From NCBI GenBank assembly GCA_033762815.1, contig JANRLF010000001.1, positions 124,001 to 188,000 of the forward strand: a stretch of DNA of 64,000 bases, given 5' to 3'. The DNA is from JANRLF01 sp033762815. GTDB taxonomy: Bacteria > Bacteroidota > Bacteroidia > Chitinophagales > CAIOSU01. The notes beneath the pieces are model-generated. The model saw only the letters and a list, made by a program, of their open reading frames with translations, made no database searches and was not told where the DNA came from. A program made the translations under genes and the position numbers. Below, piece after piece: positions 17,608-27,174 of this stretch (its first letter is position 1; each line of letters opens with the position of its first letter).

Positions 17608-19113
17608 ATGGCCCGTTTATTCATTTTCGCAATTGGCGGAACCGGTTCAAGGGTTTTAAAGTCTCTTACCATGCTTCTGGCAGCTGGTGTTCATCCAAAT
17701 GGAGAGAGAGACTTTGAAATTGTTCCCATTATTATTGATCCCCACAAATCAAATGAGGATCTTAAACGAACCGAGAGACTTCTTGGCAATTATCAGACGA
17801 TTTCAAACGAAATCGGTTCTGAAAACGGTTTCTTCAACACGAAAATAACCACACTCGATAATCTAGTGAAATCCCAAAACCGAGTTTCTGGAAGTTTTAC
17901 CTTCAATTTACAGGAAGTTGCAAATACTCGTTTTAAAGAATACATTGACTTCAACCAATTAGAACCGCCAAGCAAGGCACTGGCAGACATTCTGTTTTCC
18001 GGAAAGTCCATCAATAAAAGAGGGGAGGAAGTTGACTTGCTTGACATTGAAATGGACATCGGATTTGTGGGCAATCCAAATATTGGAAGTGTTGTCTTAA
18101 ATCAATTCAAAGATTCAGAGGAATTCAAGGAGTTTGCTTCGAATTTTAATGAAGAAGATAGAATATTTATCATCAGTTCAATTTTTGGCGGTACGGGAGC
18201 GGCGGGTTTTCCAACCATTTTAAAAAACATAAGGGATGCAATGAATAATACCAATATTGATGGCAAGGGATTTCTGCAAGATGCAAAAATTGGTGCCATT
18301 ACAGTATTGCCTTACTTCAATATTGAAAAAGACAAGGACAGCCCTATCCAAAAATCAGATTTTATTGGTAAAACAAAAGCAGCATTGTATTATTATAAAG
18401 ATAATGTTACTGGCAACAATTCCATAAACGCATTGTACTACATTGCAGATGACTACAGTGGCAAGCCCTATCAAAACGATCCCGGTGATAACGGACAAAA
18501 GAATGATGCACATTTTATTGAATTAGCCTCTGCATTAGCAATTATTGATTTCTTGGAGACCCCAGATAGAGAATTGCATTGCTCAGGAGGCAAAGCCAAT
18601 AAGCCCATTTATAAGGAATTTGGTATTAAAAACGATTCGGCAGCGATTAAATTCTCAGATTTGGAAGATTACACAGAGCGGAAAATTAGTTTGCGGCTAT
18701 CACAGTTTGCTTTATTCAGAAAGTATCTGAGCGAACATTTCAAATCAGCAATAGAAAAAGAAGCGTGGAGCAATGACAAGCCCGAAATCAACAAAAGATT
18801 TGCAGACGATACTTTTTACCGGACAAACGTTTCTGAGTTTATGACATCGTATGGAGAATGGCTGAAAGAAATGTCGGATAATAGAAGGGGATTTGCCCCA
18901 TTCATTCTAAATTCAACTTTAGATTCGCTTATTGCTGATAAATCGGTTAAAAAAGGTTTTTTCTCTAGTAAAATCGATTTTTCTCTGTTTGACGATAAGC
19001 TCAGTAGCCATGCTAAAGGCCAGACCTACAGTAGTGCTCCCGTAAAATTGTTCAAACTGTTTTTCGAAACCACAGAGGATATCCTTATCTCAAAATTCGG
19101 GTTAAATAAATAA
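17608..19113 (+). CDS. Tubulin/FtsZ-like GTPase (cluster gene 3)
   Basis: The 501-residue product begins with a Rossmann-type strand-loop LFIFAIGGTGSRVLKSL, equivalent to the first nucleotide loop of FtsZ/tubulin. The tubulin signature loop is IISSIFGGTGAAGFP (residues 188-202), where FtsZ has GGGTGSG; the first glycine is replaced by Phe. A later segment N-D-A-H-F-I-E (298-304) followed by LASALAIIDF sits where the T7 synergy loop with catalytic acids would be. Overall it resembles the tubulin-like (Tubulin_2/FtsZ-like) families reported from gene neighbourhoods with vWA and OmpA proteins. It has no membrane segment and should be cytoplasmic. The next gene follows after 3 bases. Polymerisation is plausible from family but unproven; the fold is fairly sure, the GTPase activity less so. 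Confidence 0.75.
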   Translation: MARLFIFAIGGTGSRVLKSLTMLLAAGVHPNGERDFEIVPIIIDPHKSNEDLKRTERLLGNYQTISNEIGSENGFFNTKITTLDNLVKSQNRVSGSFTFNLQEVANTRFKEYIDFNQLEPPSKALADILFSGKSINKRGEEVDLLDIEMDIGFVGNPNIGSVVLNQFKDSEEFKEFASNFNEEDRIFIISSIFGGTGAAGFPTILKNIRDAMNNTNIDGKGFLQDAKIGAITVLPYFNIEKDKDSPIQKSDFIGKTKAALYYYKDNVTGNNSINALYYIADDYSGKPYQNDPGDNGQKNDAHFIELASALAIIDFLETPDRELHCSGGKANKPIYKEFGIKNDSAAIKFSDLEDYTERKISLRLSQFALFRKYLSEHFKSAIEKEAWSNDKPEINKRFADDTFYRTNVSEFMTSYGEWLKEMSDNRRGFAPFILNSTLDSLIADKSVKKGFFSSKIDFSLFDDKLSSHAKGQTYSSAPVKLFKLFFETTEDILISKFGLNK

Positions 19114-19116
19114 AAT

Positions 19117-22100
19117 ATGAACAAAGTATTTGGCTATTCAAACAAAGGCGGTAAACACTGGTTTGTCTCTGATGCCTATAATGACAAAGAAATTGAATAT
19201 ATTAAAGATCCTGAAGGCGGAAGTGAAATTTCTTTGCCTACGGCTATACCCAGTCCATTCGCAAGAATGGATTTGGTTAAAACCGCATTTAGAAATATGG
19301 CTAAATCGCCTAACCTGAAAGCATATACCAAAGATGGCAATGTGGTGGCGAGTAAGGAAGATGAGAAGCTGGTATCGGATTGTCTTGACCTGGCCGAAAT
19401 GATGTTCAACATCGATAGCATAAAAGACAAAGTCAGAATTATAGTTTGGGATAAGGAAGCGGAGCTGGCAAAATTGAAAAACAGTTCCCCTATGCACAGG
19501 AGGCTGGCCGAAACACTGGAGTTGTATTTGGACCAAGATAAGGAGACCTACAATTTCGGGTTGTTGAAACAGCTTTATCTGATAGAGTTTAACCACAAAA
19601 TCATTGGTTGTACTTCGCCAGCTACCTTATTTTTCGCAACAGCCAATAACTTAAGCCATGCGCAAATCAAGCTCACAAAGAATGATGTAATGTTTGACGA
19701 GCACTACGCAAGCCTTTATGATAGGGATGCGGAGTTTCAGAAATACTTGTATTTACTTTTCAAAGCAAACCCTTTGCTATCGCAGCGACTTACAGTAGTG
19801 AATAATTATTTGGAATGTAATTTAAAGGTACTGGACAAACTTAATCACTCGCTGTACGAAGAAATAAAAAATCTTGAGGTTGACAGCTTTCGTAACAACT
19901 ATTCAGAATTGGATACCGGGGTGACAGGTAACGTAATAGAAGTGATAGGAGTTCCTCTGCGCAAACGTAAATCTCAAGATATCCAAACGGCCATTAAGAA
20001 GAGTGACTTTGTTATTCAATCTACAAAGCACATGAGTGATTTAATGCCGCTTGTACTTCAAAACGGCCTAAACAAAACGTTCCTTTATACAAATGATGCA
20101 TGGGACAAAGCTATCAAGGTGCCTTATATGGATAAGGAATCAGTCTTGGAAAAACGCTGGTTACCGGGTGTGCGGATTCAATATCCTTACCTTACGGTAA
20201 GTGATTTTTTAGAGCCTTACCTTATTCGTTTGGTTTACCCCATCAACAAGGAAAAGTTTTTTGATGGGAATGTGAAGGCTGAAGTAGGGGACGATTCCAA
20301 AGGGTTCCTCCTCCCTCTGAAGAAAAAATTCTTTGACTATTTTACATCTAGCGATTTGTTGGATACCAAACCTGGCAGCCCCAAAATTGAAATGATTCAG
20401 GGTGCTGCGGGTTCAGTAAAAGTTATTTTGAGCATTCCCATTGCAAAAGAAGGTGAATACATTTCCTTCGAGCGTATCTATTATCAAACATCGGAAAATC
20501 AGCTATCCAAACCCGACGAGGAAAACAATAAAGGTGTCGTAGTAGAGCATCAGCTAGGTATTACTTTGTTTCCTTTTATCAAAACCAATAATGCTGATTT
20601 AGGGGCATTTTATAGGGTGCAGTTGATTGACAGGGATGTAGTCGGCATATTGAAAAATGCCGATTTTGACTTAAAATTTTATACAAATAATAATGATAAT
20701 GCAGTTGAGGTTAGGGCAAAAAAGAAACGTAGCTATAAAATACCCGATGCAGTTAATACTGCCACATCACAATATTACGTGTTGCATAACGAGTTTGATT
20801 ATATCCAAGTAAGCAATGTAATGGCATATGGCGCATCGGGTATCATCATACCACACTGGCCTATCTATCAGGCTGGCAATGAAGTATTTAGTTTCGCTAT
20901 TGACTTTGGCACTACCAATACCCATATCGAGTACAAAGTGGGCGGCGGCTCCCCTAGACCATTTGATATAACGACTGAAGATGTACAAATAGCCACCTTG
21001 TTTCATCCTAGCAAAACTACAGAAGACTTTGGAGGTACAGGCGCTATTGCCATACGGGAACTAATTGACAATGAATTCGTCCCGCAGCTATTAGGTGGAG
21101 CATCGGAATATAAATTTCCCCATAGAACGGTATTGGCGGAAAACCATTCCCTCAATATTGAAACTGAAACATTTGCCATTGCCGACTTTAACATTCCCTT
21201 TTTTTATGAAAAAAGAGTAGAAAAAGACAAAATCCAATCCAATTTAAAGTGGGCGAAAAAGGAAAAAGGAAACGATAAGCGTTTACGGGCCTACTTTGAA
21301 AAGTTAATTATCCTGCTGCGCAATAAGGTGCTGTTTAATAAGGGCGATTTATCACAAACTCGATTGGTTTGGTTTTATCCTTCCAGTATGAAACCCGCCC
21401 GCAAATCATCCCTGGAAACAACTTGGGTCCAGCTGTTCCAGCAATATTTCAACCCGGTTAAGCCACCTATTGGCATTACTGAGTCGTTGGCTCCCTTTTA
21501 TTACTTTAAAGGAGCCAACAGATTACAAGGTGGGGCATACAAGCCGGTAGTATCCATTGATATAGGTGGCGGAACAACCGATATAGTGGTGATTAAGCAA
21601 AATAAACCTTTATTAGTTAGCTCCTTTAAGTTTGCAGCCAATACCATTTTCGGGGATGGCTTTAGTGAGTACGGGGCAGCTAATTCTAATGGCTTAATCA
21701 ATAAGTACTACCAATACTACGAAAATATATTAAATACAAACCGATTGTTCGATTTGTCAAAAGTACTCTCCTCTATTAAGGGCAAGAATAAAACAGAAGA
21801 CGTGAATGCTTTTTTCTTTTCTATCGAAAACAATAGAAAGATAAAGGACAAACAACTTTTTTCCTACAACTCGCTATTGTCAAATGATGAGGATTTGAAA
21901 ATCATTTTTATTTATTTCTATGCTGCTATCATTTTCCATGTAGCTGAAGTGATGAAAAAGCAACAAATTGAACTGCCCAAGCACTTGATTTTTAGCGGAA
22001 CCGGTTCAAAAATTTTGAACATAATAACTTCGGATACAAAAATTCTGTCTTCGCTTTCTAGAAAAATATTTGAGGGGGTTTACAATCAAAAATTTGATGC

Positions 22101-22569
22101 AGATGGCTTAACAGTCGAAACTGAAAAAGACATGCCCAAAGAAGTGACCTGTAAAGGTGGCTTAATGTCTAATCCTGAAGATTTAGCAATTGATATAAGT
22201 GCTATTAAATCAACTTTCAGTTGTATCAATGGGGTCGATAAACTTACCTACACCATGCTGAATGATGAGAATAAAGCAGCAATTACAAATTATGTAGGGG
22301 ACTTTAATAAGTTTTTCCTACAATTGGATGCCCAATTGAGCTTCAGCGACTACTTTAATGTTTCACCAAATTCATTTGAAATTTTTAAGGACGAACTGAA
22401 TAAGCACTTAAGGGACTACCTAGAAGAAGGGCTGGAGCACAATAAGCGATTGGACGAGATAACCTCCGATGATAAGGAAGTGGAAGAAACACTGTTCTTT
22501 TACCCGCTTACTGGCACTATCAATAACTTAATAGCACACTTATCACAGTTAACACCCGTAAACCACTAA
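19117..22569 (+). CDS. Actin/Hsp70-like ATPase with long N-terminal extension (cluster gene 4)
   Basis: This 1150-residue cytoplasmic protein contains a complete actin/Hsp70 ATPase core in its second half. The phosphate-1 loop is FAIDFGTTNTHIEY (Asp596), phosphate-2 is SIDIGGGTTDIVV (Asp815, Asp822), and the adenosine motif is LIFSGTGSKIL (960-965). Residues 1-585 match no domain I know; they mix helices and strands and end in HWPIYQAGNEV just before the core. The core itself carries extra helices, as in MreB/ParM or SrfB-type relatives. No membrane segment or signal is present. It lies 3 bases after the tubulin-like gene and 6 before the bitopic protein. Its likely job is ATP-driven assembly or conformational switching in the complex; similarity to the SrfB family should be tested. 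Confidence 0.85.
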   Translation: MNKVFGYSNKGGKHWFVSDAYNDKEIEYIKDPEGGSEISLPTAIPSPFARMDLVKTAFRNMAKSPNLKAYTKDGNVVASKEDEKLVSDCLDLAEMMFNIDSIKDKVRIIVWDKEAELAKLKNSSPMHRRLAETLELYLDQDKETYNFGLLKQLYLIEFNHKIIGCTSPATLFFATANNLSHAQIKLTKNDVMFDEHYASLYDRDAEFQKYLYLLFKANPLLSQRLTVVNNYLECNLKVLDKLNHSLYEEIKNLEVDSFRNNYSELDTGVTGNVIEVIGVPLRKRKSQDIQTAIKKSDFVIQSTKHMSDLMPLVLQNGLNKTFLYTNDAWDKAIKVPYMDKESVLEKRWLPGVRIQYPYLTVSDFLEPYLIRLVYPINKEKFFDGNVKAEVGDDSKGFLLPLKKKFFDYFTSSDLLDTKPGSPKIEMIQGAAGSVKVILSIPIAKEGEYISFERIYYQTSENQLSKPDEENNKGVVVEHQLGITLFPFIKTNNADLGAFYRVQLIDRDVVGILKNADFDLKFYTNNNDNAVEVRAKKKRSYKIPDAVNTATSQYYVLHNEFDYIQVSNVMAYGASGIIIPHWPIYQAGNEVFSFAIDFGTTNTHIEYKVGGGSPRPFDITTEDVQIATLFHPSKTTEDFGGTGAIAIRELIDNEFVPQLLGGASEYKFPHRTVLAENHSLNIETETFAIADFNIPFFYEKRVEKDKIQSNLKWAKKEKGNDKRLRAYFEKLIILLRNKVLFNKGDLSQTRLVWFYPSSMKPARKSSLETTWVQLFQQYFNPVKPPIGITESLAPFYYFKGANRLQGGAYKPVVSIDIGGGTTDIVVIKQNKPLLVSSFKFAANTIFGDGFSEYGAANSNGLINKYYQYYENILNTNRLFDLSKVLSSIKGKNKTEDVNAFFFSIENNRKIKDKQLFSYNSLLSNDEDLKIIFIYFYAAIIFHVAEVMKKQQIELPKHLIFSGTGSKILNIITSDTKILSSLSRKIFEGVYNQKFDADGLTVETEKDMPKEVTCKGGLMSNPEDLAIDISAIKSTFSCINGVDKLTYTMLNDENKAAITNYVGDFNKFFLQLDAQLSFSDYFNVSPNSFEIFKDELNKHLRDYLEEGLEHNKRLDEITSDDKEVEETLFFYPLTGTINNLIAHLSQLTPVNH

Positions 22570-22575
22570 GTATAA

Positions 22576-23790
22576 ATGAAAGTATCGAAACTATACATAG
22601 TTGCCACGCTCATGCTGAGTACGGCGGTTCAGGCACAGATAAGTAAAGAGCAAGAGCAATTTAACCAAGCAGTTAATTATGTTAACTGTAAATATGTAGA
22701 ATATTCTCTCCAAAAAAAGTGCAATTGTGAAACCCAGCCAGAATTTGATTTGATAATAAAATGTGTTACAAATGAAAATGTAACGTTGGAACTTGCTAAG
22801 GAAATAGACTCCCTAAAATCCAAGTATGATTCCCAAACGTTTGATGCAACACGTGCAATACGTTTTTTGACCGATTCTATATTCAATGATTCGAAGGCCT
22901 ATCCTAAACTTTATGCATTTGCAAAAAAGAGAAAAGACAATGATGATTTTAAGGAACTGAAAGATAGTATAATAGATACCCTGAAGAAAATTTTCGCTGT
23001 CAGTAATCCCGTTGGCGATAGTTCGACTACATCTGATACAGCCCAAAGATTAAATGGAGATAAAGGAAAAGATACAATACCTAGCAGTTCAGATGGGTCA
23101 GAAGGGAAAGAAATTTTTTCATTTCGAAATTTTTTTTTACCAATCATCATTTCGGTAATTTTCTCTGTCATTCTTGCCCTATTGATGGTTAATTTGTTTT
23201 TTGTTCGAAAAAATCAGCTTAACAAAGACGATGATTCAGGCCAAAGAAGCGATGAAGATAAAATCCAAAAAAAATTGGGAAATCTTGAATCTGCAATTCG
23301 TGATTGGCAGAACAGCCGTGATGATTTTAGCAGGCGTATAGGGTCTTTAGAAAATGACATTAAGTTTCTAAAGACAACGATTCAGAATAAAAGCGCTCCA
23401 TTTGAGTACAATGCCCCAGGCAATGAAGCTCCAGTTAATCCATTAGACAGGCAACCAGAAGCAAAAGCGGAGGTTTTTTACTTATCCACCCCTAATGCCG
23501 ATGGAAGTTTTAACGTTTCTTCGGCATCTCCCGATTATAAAGAAGGTGCATCTATTTATCGCTTCACAAAAACAAATGACAACAAAGCTACTTTCACAAT
23601 TGATGAAAGGGAAGCATCTATCAGACTTGCCTTACAATATCTAGAAAGTAATATTGAACGGGTATGCGAAGCGTTCAATGCATACAATCCAAAGGCGAGA
23701 AGCATTTACACAAAAACTCCTGGGAAAGCTGAACTCATCGGCGATAAATGGAAAGTAACCGCTAAAGCAGAGATTACTTATGAAAGTTGA
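22576..23790 (+). CDS. Bitopic protein with periplasmic and coiled-coil cytoplasmic domains (cluster gene 5)
   Basis: A 404-residue protein. Residues 1-20 are a signal peptide ending AVQAQ; residues 22-140 form a helical periplasmic domain with several cysteines (C38, C49, C51, C63) that could pair; a Ser/Thr/Asp linker follows. A single membrane helix lies at about 187-209 (FLPIIISVIFSVILALLMV), followed by the basic VRKN stop. The cytoplasmic side has a coiled coil (about 228-272) and a compact C-terminal domain (300-404) with alternating strands and one long helix, which I do not recognise. The layout fits a transducer between periplasm and the cytoplasmic NTPases. Its last 11 bases overlap the start of the MotA-like gene. 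Confidence 0.65.
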   Translation: MKVSKLYIVATLMLSTAVQAQISKEQEQFNQAVNYVNCKYVEYSLQKKCNCETQPEFDLIIKCVTNENVTLELAKEIDSLKSKYDSQTFDATRAIRFLTDSIFNDSKAYPKLYAFAKKRKDNDDFKELKDSIIDTLKKIFAVSNPVGDSSTTSDTAQRLNGDKGKDTIPSSSDGSEGKEIFSFRNFFLPIIISVIFSVILALLMVNLFFVRKNQLNKDDDSGQRSDEDKIQKKLGNLESAIRDWQNSRDDFSRRIGSLENDIKFLKTTIQNKSAPFEYNAPGNEAPVNPLDRQPEAKAEVFYLSTPNADGSFNVSSASPDYKEGASIYRFTKTNDNKATFTIDEREASIRLALQYLESNIERVCEAFNAYNPKARSIYTKTPGKAELIGDKWKVTAKAEITYES

Positions 23791-25372
23791 GTCGATTGAG
23801 ATATTGCTGGTATGTGTCATTGTTGGCGTGCAGTTGTACCTGTTTATGCAAACGTATAAGAACATCGTCCTACTCCGTACTGTTATTCCTCAAATACCGT
23901 CCTTAAAGATTTCTAAAGTACTCGTTCCGATAAAAGACTTGGAGCAACTCACGCCTACCGATATCCTACGCAACATCCATCGTTACAAGGAGGCGCTTAA
24001 AGTAGTTCCGATCAACAAGGCATTTGCTGGAGATTTTGGCGATGGCGATACTACTGACTTGTTTACATATGTCGAGCAAGAAAATCATGTGGAGAAAGCA
24101 GAAGTGAATGTGATTGAGTCTAATGTCAAAACGAACCATGTTTTTGATAGTATTCTATTTTCCGTAAACAATTATCTCATTCGTAACAGGGGCGCAGCTT
24201 CTGATTTTAATTTGATAAAAGACATTGTAGAAAGAAATACGAATGCTGTCGAAGAGGATATAAATCTATCGATAGGTATCCCATTATATCTTGGCTTAAT
24301 GGGAACAATGATAGGAATTGTTATTGGGCTCTTCAGTATGCCCGATTTGGCAGTGGTAGTTGATTCAAAAGCGAAGGACATATTGCTTAACGATGGCATT
24401 TCGTCATTGATAGGAGGGGTCAAGGTTGCGATGATTGCCAGTTTTGTCGGCTTATTGCTCACCATCTTTAACTCAGGCTGGAACTTTAAAGGCTCAAAAA
24501 GCTTGGTTGAAAAAAGGAAAAATGAATTCTACACCTTTATCCAAATTGAGCTGCTTCCAATTATCAACCAAGGTCTAGCTTCTACACTGGAATCATTACA
24601 GCGGAACCTGTTGAAGTTCAACAGTGAATTTACTACCAACCTTAGGCAATTGGATGGCATTTTTGATTCGAATACGAAAGCAATCATTGCACAGAAAGAA
24701 TTATTGGACTCCATTGACAAAACAAAGGTTTCTGAAATGACCCGCTACAATGTAAAAGTGCTGCAGCAGCTAGACATGTCGGTGGGCCAATTTGAAAAAT
24801 TCAACCACTATCTGACCAATATTACATTATTCCTGGACAATTCGAAACAAATAGTAAGTCAAACCAACGAGTTATTGAAGCGTACCGATAATTTCCAAGT
24901 AATTGCGGAAAATCTCGATAGCCGATTGAGGCAAAGCCAAATGCTTTTGGATTTTCTATACGGCCATTTCAACAAGTTGGAAGAACACAAAGTGTATACG
25001 GCTAATGCCGTAGCAGATGTGGGACACTCTATATCAAGTACGTTTGCCGAGTTAAAAGCACACATTCAAAATTCAAGTGATGCGGTGAAGGAATTCACCA
25101 TCAAAGAATTGGATTTACTTAAAACAGCTTTATCGGAAAGTAAAACCAATTTAAGCAATCTTCAGCATCTATCAACCATAAGCACGGATGTCTCACAATT
25201 CAAGATGAGTTCTGCCTCACAGTTGGAAAGGTTGAAAGCCCATATAGATAGTACTAATTATGAACTAAGCAGTATTAATTCCAACTTAAAAAAAATAGAT
25301 ACTACCATTAATGGAAGATCTACTACTGCTAAGCTGAAAAAAATCTACGACTGGATTAACGCAAAAAGATAA
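23780..25372 (+). CDS. MotA/TolQ/ExbB/ZorA-like channel subunit with long coiled-coil tail (cluster gene 6)
   Basis: A 530-residue membrane protein. Helix 1 spans about residues 6-22; helices 2 and 3 span about 165-186 and 208-230. Helix 2 contains YLGLMGTMIGIVIGL, the diagnostic L-G-L-x-G-T-x-x-G-I motif of the MotA/TolQ/ExbB family, and helix 3 begins VAMIASFVGLLLTI. Residues 260-530 are almost wholly helical with heptad-like Leu/Ile spacing, a long cytoplasmic tail like that of ZorA rather than of ExbB or TolQ. These subunits form pentamers around a dimer of a MotB-type protein and pass ions to drive movement. The partner is encoded two genes downstream. It overlaps the previous gene by 11 bases and the next by 1 (TAATG). 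The family is clear; the ion and the output are not. Confidence 0.87.
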   Translation: MKVESIEILLVCVIVGVQLYLFMQTYKNIVLLRTVIPQIPSLKISKVLVPIKDLEQLTPTDILRNIHRYKEALKVVPINKAFAGDFGDGDTTDLFTYVEQENHVEKAEVNVIESNVKTNHVFDSILFSVNNYLIRNRGAASDFNLIKDIVERNTNAVEEDINLSIGIPLYLGLMGTMIGIVIGLFSMPDLAVVVDSKAKDILLNDGISSLIGGVKVAMIASFVGLLLTIFNSGWNFKGSKSLVEKRKNEFYTFIQIELLPIINQGLASTLESLQRNLLKFNSEFTTNLRQLDGIFDSNTKAIIAQKELLDSIDKTKVSEMTRYNVKVLQQLDMSVGQFEKFNHYLTNITLFLDNSKQIVSQTNELLKRTDNFQVIAENLDSRLRQSQMLLDFLYGHFNKLEEHKVYTANAVADVGHSISSTFAELKAHIQNSSDAVKEFTIKELDLLKTALSESKTNLSNLQHLSTISTDVSQFKMSSASQLERLKAHIDSTNYELSSINSNLKKIDTTINGRSTTAKLKKIYDWINAKR

Positions 25373-27174
25373 TGGTTATGGAACTTGTATGTTTCACAGT
25401 CCTAGTTGCCTTTATAGTTTCCACTACAGTTTTAATATGTTGGAAAACTGATTATATTTACAAAATATCTAAACACCCATTTCCAAAATTTACAGGTGCA
25501 TTTGCACTAGTATTACTAGCTATTATAGCCTTTATTTTTGGAATTCATGCCGATATTTATTCAAGTTATGATAGACTTAACAATAATCTAAGTAAATCAT
25601 ATAATTGGTTTAATCCTGCTGATATTGTCCGGTTTCCTGTAGAACAGTATCTTATCAATCAAAGAAAATTTCCTGAAAACCAAATAAACTTAGATTCTTG
25701 CTTTAGTAATAATTATGACAGAAAATATACTATTGTAATTGACAAAACCCCATCTATTGAACCAAGTGCTTTTACTGAAGAAATCTCAGCAAAACTAAAA
25801 ACCAATCTTAAAGCGGAATTGCAAGGTAGTATAAGCCAGAATCCCCTTAATCTTGACAGCTTGAAGATTGAAGATTTGTTCGTTTTAACCGCAATGAAGC
25901 AATTGGCAATAGATACAAGCTCAAAAGCAATGATTGAAGTCCTATATTATCTTGGCGACTCGACATTCCTATCCCCTTATGATGTAGACATCATAATAAC
26001 AAAACAAGTGTTATGTGAATCCATAAAAACCTTCTTAGAATTCTTCGACAATAAAATACTGGGTTCAAAAAAAGGAAAGTACACAAATTTTAATGCCCTA
26101 GTTAAGGAACTTAAAAAGCCAAAATGGATGGGCGTAAACAATCGAAACATTTTCTCCAACCTGTTCATTATAAGCGATTTTGAACACGAAGAAGAATCTG
26201 GTGCTACTTTTGCTGAATTGAACGATAATTTGCACTCATTCAATAATGCAGGAGACATTACAGTAAAACAAATAAACCTCATTAAGGTTAAAGGAAAAGA
26301 CAATAAATCAGATAAAGTTAATACTACTTTGAATTTAATCAGACAAAATTTTAACCATCTCTACTTTTTTGAGTTTAACGAAGAAAAAACTTATTTCGAG
26401 CAAAATCCTATTCAAGCAATTTCATCGGTATTTTCCTCCACAACTTATGATACTAAAGAGCAACAAGCCTATTTTTACTATTTATGGGATGAAATGCTGA
26501 GTAGGTATGACTTCATGACCGAAGTAACATTAATAGCATCCTCAACCACTACACCTAATATATTGATTGGCTTAAGGGATAAAGTTGAACCAAACTCATA
26601 CGACAATTATTCAGGTTACATGCTTTTAAATGGGCTAAAGACCAAAATCTATCCATTCACATCAACTTTAATGCCCCTTGACAACCATAAACCCATTAAG
26701 ATTAATCTAACTACCGATAATACCTATAACACTAATTATAGTATTGAGTTATCTAAGCCAGGAAGTACCTTTAAGGTCAGTAAGCCGATAATCTTAAGGG
26801 AGGTTTTGCCCGCTACTTCATGCATCTATCTTGTTTACCTTTATGCGTTGTTTTTTGTGTCCATTACATCGTTGATAGCTTACTATATAGTCTGCCTTTG
26901 GTGCTCACATGAACCATATTATAATCGGAAGCGCCTATCAATTTCCCTTGCAGGAGGGTTATTTGCCATTTTGGTAATATGTGAAGGCTCTGGGGTACTG
27001 AAAAACTATTGCTATTTATTTTTTTATGGATTCGATAAATATTACAAAATTTTGTTTTTCATATCAATGTCGGCAGTTACATTTTTACATGTATTCTATT
27101 TCTACTTCTCCTATAAAAAGAAAGTAAGTTCCTTGAAAGAAATTGGGAAAAAAAACAAGATTAATGAAAACTAA
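25372..27174 (+). CDS. Membrane-anchored vWA-like protein (cluster gene 7)
   Basis: A 600-residue protein with two N-terminal membrane helices (about 4-22 and 41-60), a large soluble region (about 65-485) and three or four C-terminal helices (about 488-575). The soluble part contains YTIVIDKTPSIEP, in which D-K-T-P-S (124-128) matches the MIDAS DxTxS pattern, a Thr at 238 in KGKYTNFNALV, and LFIISDFEHEE with Asp269 on the strand that normally supplies the last MIDAS Asp. The charged loop between the first helices (KTDYIYKISKHPFPK) argues that the vWA-like domain faces the periplasm. That would place it opposite the lipoprotein encoded by gene 1. The start ATG overlaps the previous stop by one base; a second in-frame ATG lies 6 bases later. 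Confidence 0.65.
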   Translation: MVMELVCFTVLVAFIVSTTVLICWKTDYIYKISKHPFPKFTGAFALVLLAIIAFIFGIHADIYSSYDRLNNNLSKSYNWFNPADIVRFPVEQYLINQRKFPENQINLDSCFSNNYDRKYTIVIDKTPSIEPSAFTEEISAKLKTNLKAELQGSISQNPLNLDSLKIEDLFVLTAMKQLAIDTSSKAMIEVLYYLGDSTFLSPYDVDIIITKQVLCESIKTFLEFFDNKILGSKKGKYTNFNALVKELKKPKWMGVNNRNIFSNLFIISDFEHEEESGATFAELNDNLHSFNNAGDITVKQINLIKVKGKDNKSDKVNTTLNLIRQNFNHLYFFEFNEEKTYFEQNPIQAISSVFSSTTYDTKEQQAYFYYLWDEMLSRYDFMTEVTLIASSTTTPNILIGLRDKVEPNSYDNYSGYMLLNGLKTKIYPFTSTLMPLDNHKPIKINLTTDNTYNTNYSIELSKPGSTFKVSKPIILREVLPATSCIYLVYLYALFFVSITSLIAYYIVCLWCSHEPYYNRKRLSISLAGGLFAILVICEGSGVLKNYCYLFFYGFDKYYKILFFISMSAVTFLHVFYFYFSYKKKVSSLKEIGKKNKINEN

